Below the pieces are notes generated by a model, which ran no database searches, had not been told where the DNA came from, and worked only from the letters and a program-made list of their open reading frames with translations. Positions 1-5,982 of a DNA stretch of 7,668 bases are shown here, one piece after another. The position numbers and the translations under genes were made by a program. Positions within the stretch are counted from its first letter, which is position 1. Each line of letters begins with the position of its first letter. The DNA comes from DASZZX01 sp036260415. Its GTDB lineage: Bacteria > Actinomycetota > Nitriliruptoria > Nitriliruptorales > JAHWKO01. The DNA is taken from NCBI GenBank assembly GCA_036260415.1, contig DASZZX010000198.1:1-7668 (forward strand). Direction: 5' to 3'.

Positions 1-2
1 GT

Positions 3-18
3 CGCGGGGAACCCCGCG
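3..18. repeat. Short perfect GC inverted repeat at the left edge
   Basis: CGCGGGG at 3-9 and CCCCGCG at 12-18 are perfect reverse complements separated by AA. This could be the hairpin of a terminator for a gene lying left of the window, or chance in GC-rich DNA. No T-tract follows, so a classical intrinsic terminator is not supported. Confidence 0.3.
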
Positions 19-79
19 GCGGCTCGGCCTCCCGCAGCTGCGTCCGCCGTTCGGCCGGGTCGCCGCACCGGCCACGGGC

Positions 80-116
80 TACTGTCGGGCTGCCGGCCGC
101 CGGTCGCGGGGGGAGG
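80..116 (+). promoter_or_regulatory. Putative -10 element and ribosome binding site for the Rieske gene
   Basis: TACTGT at 80-85 fits the TANNNT form of a -10 element. No convincing -35 lies at the usual distance. GGGAGG at 111-116 is a strong ribosome binding site 5 nt before the ATG at 122 and fixes the start of that gene. The promoter part is a guess from one hexamer; the ribosome binding site is solid. Confidence 0.4.
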
Positions 117-121
117 GCGAG

Positions 122-1039
122 ATGGCGCTTCCGGACCTGGAGCAGCTGGACACGACCACGGCCACCGGCGTCGAGCGCTTCCTCGCGCAGATCGAGCGCG
201 CCCGAGTGCTGCAACGGGTCGATGACGCCGTGCTCGCCCCGCTGGCGCGCGCCCTGGACGACCCGCAGCTCACCAGCCTGCTATCGGGCACCTGGTACGG
301 CCACCCGATCCACCCGCCGCTGACCGACGTACCCATCGGGGCGTGGACGAACGCGGCGGTCCTCGACCTGCTGCCCGGCCGCTGGTCGCGGCGCCCCGCC
401 GACCTTCTGATCGCCATGGGCGTCGTGGCGGCGGTGCCGACCGTCGCCACCGGCCTCAACGACTGGCGCGACACCGGCGGTGGGACCCGCCGGATCGGCG
501 TGGCGCACGCTCTCACCAACGCGGTGGCGGTGCTGCTGTACCTGTGGTCGTTGTTGCGGCGCGCCCGCGGCCGACGCGCCAGCGGTGTGCTGCTGAGCCT
601 GCTCGGCCTCGGCACCGTGACCGTCGGTGGGTTCCTCGGCGGCCACCTCGCGTACCGCAAGGGCGTCGGCGTGGACGAGAACGCCTTCGCGGGAGGCCCG
701 TCGGAGTGGACCGCGGTGCTGGCGTTCGACGACCTGCCCGACCGCCAGCTCACGCGCGCCACGGTCGACGGCCTGGCGCTGGTGCTGTACCGCAACGGCG
801 GGGGCGTGTACGCGCTCGCCGAGCGCTGCAGCCACCTGGGCGGGCCGCTCAGCGAGGGGCAGGTCCTGCAGGACGAGGGCCTGGTGCGGTGCCCCTGGCA
901 TCACTCGACCTTCCGCCTGGCGGACGGCACCGTCGTGCGCGGCCCCGCGTCAGCCCCGCAGCTGCGCTTCGAGACACGCGTGTGCGACGGGCAGGTGGAG
1001 GTGCGCGGCGCCCGGTCACCGATCGCAACCGCCCCCTGA
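122..1039 (+). CDS. Membrane protein: DUF2231-type domain fused to Rieske [2Fe-2S] domain
   Basis: This is a 305-residue protein. The N-terminal part carries the DUF2231 signature: GHPIHPPLTDVPIGAW at residues 60-75, several hydrophobic segments (roughly 95-115, 127-145, 155-175), and a GGHLAYRKGVGV motif at 173-184. From about residue 195 it becomes a Rieske ferredoxin-like domain. The two cluster-binding motifs are complete: C236-S-H238 followed by LGGP, and C257-P-W-H260 followed by HSTF. Both histidines and both cysteines are present, so it should bind a [2Fe-2S] cluster. The Rieske part resembles the ferredoxin components of oxygenases rather than the bc1 subunit. The likely role is electron transfer at the membrane; the partner is unknown and no oxygenase or reductase gene lies beside it. 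The ATG start is chosen from the GGGAGG site 5 nt upstream. There is no cleavable signal peptide. The fold assignment is confident; the physiological role is inference. Confidence 0.88.
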   Translation: MALPDLEQLDTTTATGVERFLAQIERARVLQRVDDAVLAPLARALDDPQLTSLLSGTWYGHPIHPPLTDVPIGAWTNAAVLDLLPGRWSRRPADLLIAMGVVAAVPTVATGLNDWRDTGGGTRRIGVAHALTNAVAVLLYLWSLLRRARGRRASGVLLSLLGLGTVTVGGFLGGHLAYRKGVGVDENAFAGGPSEWTAVLAFDDLPDRQLTRATVDGLALVLYRNGGGVYALAERCSHLGGPLSEGQVLQDEGLVRCPWHHSTFRLADGTVVRGPASAPQLRFETRVCDGQVEVRGARSPIATAP

Positions 1040-1076
1040 CCGCCTCCTGACCACCTCCTGACCACCCCCCTGACCG
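1033..1076 (+). repeat. Short tandem repeat with TGA in all three frames
   Basis: The unit CCTGACC followed by A/G and a run of C/T recurs four times from the stop codon of the Rieske gene onward. TGA occurs at 1037, 1048, 1059 and 1071, so the spacings are 11, 11 and 12. The first three TGAs fall in three different frames. The first is the real stop of the preceding gene. This could be slippage-generated repeat or a termination safeguard. Confidence 0.6.
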
Positions 1077-1265
1077 CCCGGGGCGCCGCGCCAGCCCGGT
1101 CGACGGGCAGGGCCCTGATCGGTCGCCCGCGGTGCGGCCGACCGCCGAGTCCACGCACAGCAGGACGCCGTCCCGAGGGATGATCTCACGCTCGCGGCCA
1201 CCCATCCGGGTGGTGGCAGCGCACCCGGGTCGTGCCACGATCGGTGCATCGACACGGGAGATCAC
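1077..1265. other. Non-coding gap upstream of the zinc-ribbon gene
   Basis: I see no gene here on either strand. The open frames crossing it are shadows of neighbouring genes. It contains a small hairpin, CCACCC at 1198-1203 pairing with GGGTGG at 1208-1213 around a 4-nt loop. GGGAG at 1256-1260 is the ribosome binding site of the next gene. No clear -10/-35 pair is visible, although the promoter of the next gene should lie here. Confidence 0.45.
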
Positions 1266-1487
1266 ATGCCTCTGCTGCGCCACACCGACATCGAGGTGAC
1301 CCTGCTGTGCCCCCAACCTCCGTCGTCGGTGGCACGCGCGCACACGTGGCCCTGCCCCCTGTGCGGTCACCGCCGACCGCTGCGACACGCCACACGAGCG
1401 CACGTGCGCAACCGGACCGGCCCGTCCCTGCAGCGGTGGATCCTCGCTTGCGGAGAATGCACCGCGCTCCTCCACGAGCAGACCTGA
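1266..1487 (+). CDS. Small probable zinc-ribbon protein
   Basis: This is a 73-residue protein with two cysteine pairs, CPLC at residues 30-33 and CGEC at 62-65, separated by 28 residues. That is the arrangement of a small zinc ribbon that coordinates one metal through four cysteines. The stretch between them is basic, with several Arg and His. A further Cys sits at 15. It has no membrane segment or signal peptide. Evidence that it is real: GGGAG at 1256-1260 lies 5 nt before the ATG, and most third codon positions are G or C. I do not recognise the family. It could be a nucleic-acid-binding or regulatory protein, but that is a guess. The next gene, corA, starts 115 nt downstream with its own signals, so an operon is not required. 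A competing frame from 1232 has no such ribosome binding site and no domain features. Confidence 0.6.
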   Translation: MPLLRHTDIEVTLLCPQPPSSVARAHTWPCPLCGHRRPLRHATRAHVRNRTGPSLQRWILACGECTALLHEQT

Positions 1488-1577
1488 CGGACCGCCGTTC
1501 TGTCTGGGGCTGCGGGGGCACGGTGGCCGTCGCGGTGCTCCACCACCCGCCCACGTCGTGGAAGGCTGCGACACGCC

Positions 1578-1597
1578 TAGGATCCGCCCCCGGGAGG
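1578..1597 (+). promoter_or_regulatory. Putative -10 and ribosome binding site deciding the corA start
   Basis: TAGGAT at 1578-1583 is a good TANNNT -10 hexamer. No matching -35 is seen 16-18 nt upstream. GGGAGG at 1592-1597 sits 5 nt before the GTG at 1603. If the -10 is real, transcription starts near 1590, after the in-frame GTG at 1558. That supports 1603 over 1558 as the start codon. Confidence 0.45.
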
Positions 1598-1602
1598 CCA
1601 CG

Positions 1603-2577
1603 GTGATCGTCGACTGCGGCGTGTACGAGCAGGGTCTTCGCCAGCCCGAGGTGGAGGACACCAGCGAGGCGATGCGCTGGGCCCGCGAACACCCCGGCGC
1701 GTTCGTGTGGATCGGGCTGCTCGAGCCCAGCGGGATGGAGTTCGGCGAGGTGCGACGGGTGTTCGACCTGCATCCGCTGGCGGTCGAGGACGCCATCCAC
1801 GCACACCAGCGCCCCAAGCTCGAGCGGTACGGCCAGAGCCTGTTCATGGTCCTCAAAACGGCGCGCTACGCCGACCCGACCGAGGTCGTCGACATCGGCG
1901 AGATCATGTGCTTCGTCGGTGAGCGCTTCATCGTGACCGTCCGACACGGGGAGGCCTCACCCCTGTCGGAGGTCCGCAAGCAGCTGGAGCAGGACGTCGA
2001 CCGGATGGCCCTGGGCCCCGGTGCCGTGCTGCACGCGGTGGCCGACCGGGTGGTGGACCACTACGCCGAGGTCCTGCGGGGCCTCGACACCGACATCGAC
2101 GAGATCGAGGACGAGGTCTTCTCCCCCGGCCGTCGTGGCCACGTCGAGCGGATCTACCGCCTGAAGCGCGAGGTACAGGCCTTCCGTCGGGCGGTGCGGC
2201 CCCTCGCTGAGCCGACCGAGCGGCTGGCGTCCGAGTCCACCATCCACGTGGCGCCCCAACTGCGGGAGTACTTCCGCGACGTCCACGACCACGTGGTGCG
2301 GGTGAGCGACCACATCGGCGCTCAGGAGGACCTGCTGAACAGCGCGCTGAACGCCAACCTCGCCCAGGTCAATATCCAGCAGAACGAGGACGTCCGCAGG
2401 ATCTCCGCCTGGGTCGCCATCGCGGTGGCGCCCACCCTCATCGGGACCATCTACGGGATGAACTTCGACTACCTCCCGCCCAGCGACTGGCGGTGGGGTT
2501 TCTTCGCCGCTCTGGGGGTGATGCTCGTCGTGGCGTACGGCCTGTACCGGGCGTTCAGACGGACCGGCTGGCTGTAG
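1603..2577 (+). CDS. corA: CorA-family divalent metal ion channel/transporter
   Basis: This is a 324-residue inner-membrane protein of the CorA family, which conducts Mg2+ (in some members Co2+ or Ni2+) as a pentamer. The large cytoplasmic N-terminal domain covers about residues 1-260 and includes the long-helix signatures FRRAVRPL and YFRDVHDHVVRVSD. Next comes the VNIQQNEDVRRISAW segment leading into TM1 (about 266-284). The diagnostic GMN motif is at 285-287, and TM2 is at about 299-317 with a short basic tail. Length and order are normal for the family. The periplasmic loop after GMN reads FDYLPPSDW, where many CorA proteins have a MPEL-like sequence, so the usual loop glutamate is absent. 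The GTG start at 1603 is chosen for its GGGAGG site; an in-frame GTG at 1558 would add 15 residues without a good ribosome binding site. It converges on the next gene. Confidence 0.95.
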   Translation: MIVDCGVYEQGLRQPEVEDTSEAMRWAREHPGAFVWIGLLEPSGMEFGEVRRVFDLHPLAVEDAIHAHQRPKLERYGQSLFMVLKTARYADPTEVVDIGEIMCFVGERFIVTVRHGEASPLSEVRKQLEQDVDRMALGPGAVLHAVADRVVDHYAEVLRGLDTDIDEIEDEVFSPGRRGHVERIYRLKREVQAFRRAVRPLAEPTERLASESTIHVAPQLREYFRDVHDHVVRVSDHIGAQEDLLNSALNANLAQVNIQQNEDVRRISAWVAIAVAPTLIGTIYGMNFDYLPPSDWRWGFFAALGVMLVVAYGLYRAFRRTGWL

Positions 2578-2592
2578 CGCGGCGATCCAAGA

Positions 2593-2613
2593 GCGAGGCT
2601 CCGCGGAGGTCGC
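2593..2613. terminator. Possible terminator hairpin after corA
   Basis: GCGA (2593-2596) pairs with TCGC (2610-2613), and CTCC (2599-2602) pairs with GGAG (2605-2608), giving an imperfect hairpin 16 nt after the corA stop. It has an internal mismatch, a very short loop and no T-tract, so it is weak as an intrinsic terminator. Confidence 0.25.
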
Positions 2614-2660
2614 GGGCTGCCGGCAACCCACACACGGCGTCCGCGGTGACCTCGACCTCG

Positions 2661-2687
2661 GACGGCTGGGTCCAGGCGCGGACCGTC
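2661..2687. terminator. Possible hairpin downstream of the cyclase/STAND gene
   Basis: GGTCC at 2669-2673 pairs with GGACC at 2680-2684 around a 6-nt loop. The stem can be extended by GAC (2661-2663) with GTC (2685-2687) across a bulge. It lies just beyond the stop of the minus-strand gene, where its terminator would be expected. No U-tract is present on that strand. Confidence 0.25.
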
Positions 2688-2698
2688 GGGGCAGACCG

Positions 2699-5365
2699 TC
2701 ACGCCCCCTGTGGCACGGGCGCCTCCAGCGCGTAGGCGACGGCCTGGTCGCGGGTCATGGCCAGGCCCTCGTCCCAGGCCGCGGCGGTGGCGGTGTCGCG
2801 TACCACGTCCTCGCGCAACACCTGGGAGGGGACCCGGGTCATCTCGAACTGCGACGTCAGTCGCGTCCCGCTGGCGGCTCTCAGCGCCGTGGCCGCACCG
2901 GCCAGGCGCGCCGCCCGCTCGGCCGCCCCGGCGGTGGCCTCCAGCTTGGCGAGCAGCTCCAGTTGGAACACCACCCCGGTGTGGTCGTCGGCCGCCGCGA
3001 ACAGCCGCAACGCCTCCGACCAGCCGGCCCGGGCCCGCTCGTAGTCGCCCTCGCGGTCGGCGAGGTGGGCCAGGCCGTAGTGGACCCAGCCCTGCATGAA
3101 GGCGTCGTCGAACTCCTCGAAGGCGGCCAGTGCCTGGCGGAGGTCCTGCTCCGCACCGGCGGGATCGCCGGTCAGGGCGCGATGGAACGCCCGTGCCCAG
3201 CGGGCCCTGGCCGCGCCGTGGCGGTCCCCCAGCGCCGTGAACAGCGCCACGCTCTCCTCCCACACGGCGCTCGCGCTGTCGAGCTCGCCCGTGTACATCA
3301 GCGGGAAGCCCAGGTCGTACAGCGCGTTGGCGATCGCCGGCTCGTCGCCGAGGTCGCGGGCGAGGGCCAGGGCCTGCTCGTAGTAGCCCCGCTGGCCCTC
3401 GATGTCCATCTGCCAGTGGGCCAGCCCGCCAGCGGCGGTCAGGGCCCGAAGGCGAGCCTGCGGGTGGCGGGCGGCGTCGGGCAGGGCCAGTGCCCGCTCG
3501 ACCCAGCGGCGACCCTCGACGAGGTGGCCGCGCATCTGCCACAGCCGCCACAGCGCCGCCGCCAGCCGTAGGGCGGTGGCCGTCTCGCCCCGCTGCAGCG
3601 CCCAGCTCAGCGCCGCGCGGAAGTTGCCGTGCTCACGCTCGAGCCGGTCCAGGCAGCGGCGCCGGTCGGCTCCGTACAGCTGCGGCGCGGTGTCCTCCGC
3701 CAGGGCGAGGAAGGCGGCGGCGTGCCGCCGGCGCAGGTCCTCCTCCTCGCCGCTGGCCGCCAGGCGCTCCAGGGCGAACTCGCGGATCGTCTCCAGCATG
3801 CCGAAGCGCGGCTCGGCCGGATCCTCCGCCGAGGAGGTGACCAGGCTGTTCTCCGCCAGGGCGCTGAGCCCCTCCAGCACGTCCAGGCCCAGCTCGTGGG
3901 GCGGACCGCACACCGCCTCGGCCTCCGGCAGCCTGCAACCCGCGACGAACACCGACAATCGGGCGAACAGCCGCCGCTCCTCGGGCCTCAAGAGGTCATG
4001 GCTCCACGCGATCGCCTGCCGCAGCGTCTGCTGGCGGGCGGGCAGGTCACGGGGACCGCCCACCAGCAGCGCGAGGCGGTCGCCCAGGCGCGTCAGGATC
4101 GCCTCCGGTGGCAGCAGCCGCACCCGCGCTGCCGCCAGCTCGATCGCCAACGGCAACCCGTCGAGCCGCGCGCAGATCTCCGCGACCGCGGGGGCGTTGG
4201 CGTTGGTGACGGCGAAGTCGGGCCGCACCGCCATCGCCCGCTCGATGAACAGGCGCACCGACTCGTACTGCGACAGCGACGCCAGATCGGGCAGGTGATG
4301 GGGGTCGGGACGGCGCAGCGCAGGGACCGGGTACTCCCGCTCGCCGTACAGGTGCAGCACCGCCCGGCTGGTCACCACGACCTTGGTGCGGGGGCTGGCC
4401 TCCAGCACCGCGCTGACCACCGCCGCCGCCGTCAGGACCTGCTCGAAGTTGTCCAGCACCAGCAGCACCTGGCGGTCCGCGAGGTAGGCGACCAGCCGGT
4501 CGAGCGCCGTCCGCGTCTCACCCTGCGCCTCCGGCAACCCCAGGGACTGCGCGATCGTCACCGCCACGAGACCCGGATCGGTGATCGGTCCCAGGCCCAC
4601 GAAGAAGACGCCGCCGTCGAACTGCTCGCCCACCCCCGCCGCCAGCTGCAACGCCAGGCGGGTCTTGCCGGCGCCGCCGGGACCGGTCAGGGTCAGCAGG
4701 CGCCCCTCGCTCAGTAGCCGTGTGGTCTCGTCCAGCTCCATCTCACGGCCGACGAAGCTCGTCCGCTGCCGCGGCAGGTTGTTGGGCCGCGCGTCCAGCG
4801 ACCGCAGCGGCGGGAACAGGCCCGCCAGCCCGGCCACCTCCAGCTGGAACAGGTGCTCCACCCGGGCGAGGTCCTTCAGCCGGTGCTCGCCGAGGTCGCG
4901 CAGCGTGACCCCGGTCGGCAGGTCGTGCTCGACGAGGCTCGCGGTCGTCTTCGACAGCAGGACCTGCCCGCCGTGACCCGACGCGGCGATGCGCGCCGCC
5001 CGGTTGACGTCCAACCCGACGTAGTTGTCACCGCCCAGGGTGCCCTCACCGGTGTGCAGGCCCATGCGGACCCGCACCGCCGTCCCCTCCGGCCACTGCT
5101 CACGGGCGAGGGCGCGCTGCACGTCCACGGCGGTCTCCACGGCCGCGAGCGCACTGGTGAACACCACGAAGAACGAGTCGCCCTCGGTACTGACCTCCTG
5201 ACCACCGGTACGTCGGATCGCCTGGCGGAAGACGGCGCCGTGGCGGTCCAGCACCTCCGCGTAGCGCTCACCGAGCGCCTGTAGCAGACGCGTGGAGCCC
5301 TCCACGTCCGAGAAGAGGAACGTGACGGTGCCGGTCGGAAGCGCTGCCGTGGTGCCACCACCCAT
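2699..5365 (-). CDS. Class III nucleotide cyclase domain / STAND (NB-ARC-like) ATPase / TPR protein
   Basis: This is an 888-residue multidomain signalling protein. Residues about 12-175 form a class III cyclase homology domain. The metal-binding aspartates are D20 in FSDVEGST and D63 in the EGDSF motif, and the catalytic N121 and R125 lie in VNRAARI. The positions that usually hold Lys and Asp for purine recognition appear to be S59 and N114, so the substrate is uncertain. A STAND/NB-ARC-like ATPase follows, with Walker A GPGGAGKT at 228-235, Walker B LLVLDNFEQ around D305, VVTSR at about 330-334 and GLPL at 403-406. From about 545 to 825 there are TPR-like helical repeats, ending in a conserved-looking AWDEG...QAVAYALE tail. 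No LuxR-type helix-turn-helix is visible. It is presumably cytoplasmic; the activating signal is unknown. The ATG at 5365 is preferred over a GTG at 5443: the added 26 residues have no domain features, and a -10-like TATCGT lies 10 nt upstream of the ATG. Confidence 0.9.
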   Translation of the reverse strand: MGGGTTAALPTGTVTFLFSDVEGSTRLLQALGERYAEVLDRHGAVFRQAIRRTGGQEVSTEGDSFFVVFTSALAAVETAVDVQRALAREQWPEGTAVRVRMGLHTGEGTLGGDNYVGLDVNRAARIAASGHGGQVLLSKTTASLVEHDLPTGVTLRDLGEHRLKDLARVEHLFQLEVAGLAGLFPPLRSLDARPNNLPRQRTSFVGREMELDETTRLLSEGRLLTLTGPGGAGKTRLALQLAAGVGEQFDGGVFFVGLGPITDPGLVAVTIAQSLGLPEAQGETRTALDRLVAYLADRQVLLVLDNFEQVLTAAAVVSAVLEASPRTKVVVTSRAVLHLYGEREYPVPALRRPDPHHLPDLASLSQYESVRLFIERAMAVRPDFAVTNANAPAVAEICARLDGLPLAIELAAARVRLLPPEAILTRLGDRLALLVGGPRDLPARQQTLRQAIAWSHDLLRPEERRLFARLSVFVAGCRLPEAEAVCGPPHELGLDVLEGLSALAENSLVTSSAEDPAEPRFGMLETIREFALERLAASGEEEDLRRRHAAAFLALAEDTAPQLYGADRRRCLDRLEREHGNFRAALSWALQRGETATALRLAAALWRLWQMRGHLVEGRRWVERALALPDAARHPQARLRALTAAGGLAHWQMDIEGQRGYYEQALALARDLGDEPAIANALYDLGFPLMYTGELDSASAVWEESVALFTALGDRHGAARARWARAFHRALTGDPAGAEQDLRQALAAFEEFDDAFMQGWVHYGLAHLADREGDYERARAGWSEALRLFAAADDHTGVVFQLELLAKLEATAGAAERAARLAGAATALRAASGTRLTSQFEMTRVPSQVLREDVVRDTATAAAWDEGLAMTRDQAVAYALEAPVPQGA

Positions 5366-5375
5366 CGTGGTGCGG

Positions 5376-5381
5376 ACGATA
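5376..5381 (-). promoter_or_regulatory. Putative -10 element for the cyclase/STAND gene (near-leaderless)
   Basis: Read on the minus strand, this is TATCGT, ending 10 nt before the ATG. Transcription from it would start about 3-5 nt before the start codon. No Shine-Dalgarno sequence lies in the 10-nt gap, which fits leaderless or near-leaderless translation, common in actinobacteria. No -35 is evident. The same hexamer stands before the thi riboswitch. Confidence 0.4.
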
Positions 5382-5441
5382 CCCGGTAGATGGTGGCCGC
5401 GGGCCTCGAACCGCCACCCGCCCGCTGACCTGCTCGAGGGC

Positions 5442-5489
5442 ACACCTGACCGGGCTAGGCCCCCGCCGGTCGGGGTTCCTCGGAGGTGT
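5442..5489. repeat. Interrupted inverted repeat in the divergent promoter region
   Basis: A continuous 12-nt left arm, ACACCTGACCGG at 5442-5453, is matched by a right arm split into CCGGTC (5466-5471) and AGGTGT (5484-5489). The two halves are separated by 12 nt, the same length as the gap between the arms. It lies between two divergent genes and could be an operator for one or both, or an RNA hairpin with a large bulge. Its significance is untested. Confidence 0.4.
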
Positions 5490-5502
5490 CACGGGTGCCT
5501 GG

Positions 5503-5542
5503 CATGCTCTTGGACGACACCGCTGCGGTTCGACGCGGGAGG
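5503..5542 (+). promoter_or_regulatory. Possible -10 and strong ribosome binding site for the 112-residue gene
   Basis: CATGCT at 5503-5508 is one mismatch from TANNNT and would start transcription near 5515. GGGAGG at 5537-5542 is a strong ribosome binding site 6 nt before GTG 5549. Upstream in-frame starts at 5486, 5495 and 5504 exist; 5495 also has a GGAGG 8 nt before it. The start is therefore likely, not certain. The -10 is weak. Confidence 0.4.
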
Positions 5543-5548
5543 CGGGAC

Positions 5549-5884
5549 GTGATCACGCGGACGCTGGACGGTACTGCGGCCACCGCCGGGCTCGGGTCCG
5601 ACTGGCTCGGCGAGGTGCTCGAGGAGGCGGGCCTGCGGCGGGCGCTGAACACGATCGGTGAGCGCGGCCCGCACCGGCTGGAGGCGATGGTCGACGGGTC
5701 CGTGGTGGGGATCGAGGTCACAGAGGACCTCTCCACCGCCTGCGGTGTCGAGGTGGCGGCGGCGCTGGCCCGCCGCGCGGCCCGGGGCGACTGCGGGGCC
5801 TGGCACGTCCGGGTTCACGTGACCGACGACGACGCAGGGGCGGACCTCCTGCTGCGCGAGTGGTGCTGGTCGGATCGCACGTAG
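5549..5884 (+). CDS. Hypothetical protein of 112 residues, family not recognised
   Basis: I do not recognise this protein. With the GTG at 5549 it has 112 residues. It is acidic and soluble-looking, with no signal peptide or membrane segment. An N-terminal helix-like stretch (about residues 18-37, LGEVLEEAGLRRALN) is followed by a short segment of alternating hydrophobic character (LEAMVDGSVVGIEVTED). Next come an Ala-rich helix (VEVAAALARRAARG) and a final WHVRVHVTDDDAGADLLLREWCW stretch that looks like strand-loop-helix. This suggests a small alpha/beta domain. It has three cysteines, one in each of TACG, GDCG and EWCW, not spaced as a metal site. Nearly all third codon positions are G or C, so it is very probably a real gene. 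It diverges from the cyclase/STAND gene and ends about 88 nt before the thi promoter. Neither neighbour assigns it a function. The start could lie up to 21 codons upstream. Confidence 0.75.
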   Translation: MITRTLDGTAATAGLGSDWLGEVLEEAGLRRALNTIGERGPHRLEAMVDGSVVGIEVTEDLSTACGVEVAAALARRAARGDCGAWHVRVHVTDDDAGADLLLREWCWSDRT

Positions 5885-5971
5885 GTCCCTCGACACGCAA
5901 AGTCGCTGCGGCGGCTCTCCCCGGCGGTCCGTGCGCGCCCCCACGGCCCGGAGGCGTCAGCGCACCGCCGG

Positions 5972-5977
5972 TATCGT
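5972..5977 (+). promoter_or_regulatory. Putative -10 element of the thi operon
   Basis: TATCGT fits a -10 hexamer and would start transcription near 5983-5985, exactly where the 5' strand of riboswitch helix P1 begins. No clear -35 is present. The match between the predicted start and the riboswitch edge raises confidence. Confidence 0.5.
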
Positions 5978-5982
5978 GGACC

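Noticed and set aside
1232..1606. Alternative 124-codon plus frame across the zinc-ribbon gene
   Set aside because: It has no ribosome binding site and a Pro/Arg/His-rich translation. It runs into the corA start, and the overlapping 73-codon frame has better signals.
849..1856. Long minus-strand open frame of 335 codons crossing the Rieske end, the gap and the corA start
   Set aside because: It overlaps two well-supported genes and the zinc-ribbon gene on the other strand. It is Arg/Pro/Ser-rich with no domain features and is a typical GC-rich shadow frame.
2469..3551. Minus-strand open frame of 360 codons overlapping the 3' part of the cyclase/STAND gene
   Set aside because: It lies in another frame of a gene with clear TPR-like sequence, and its translation is low-complexity Arg/Gly/Pro.
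3629..4717. Plus-strand open frame of 362 codons antisense to the ATPase region
   Set aside because: It is a mirror of the real gene's codon bias. The product is Gln/Arg/His-rich without motifs, and the opposite strand encodes Walker A and B.
5461..5475. CCCCG-CCGGT-CGGGG hairpin followed by TT, as an intrinsic terminator
   Set aside because: The stem is only 5 bp with two T residues after it. It lies upstream of both divergent genes, where no transcript needs to end, and is expected by chance at this GC content.
5489..5944. Minus-strand open frame of 151 codons opposite the unknown 112-residue gene
   Set aside because: The plus-strand frame has a GGGAGG site and near-uniform G/C third positions. 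The minus frame is low-complexity and has no start signal.
5885..5971. Search for a terminator or small gene between the unknown gene and the thi promoter
   Set aside because: Only 4-bp matches such as CGTG/CACG are present and no credible start codon with a ribosome binding site, so nothing is annotated.
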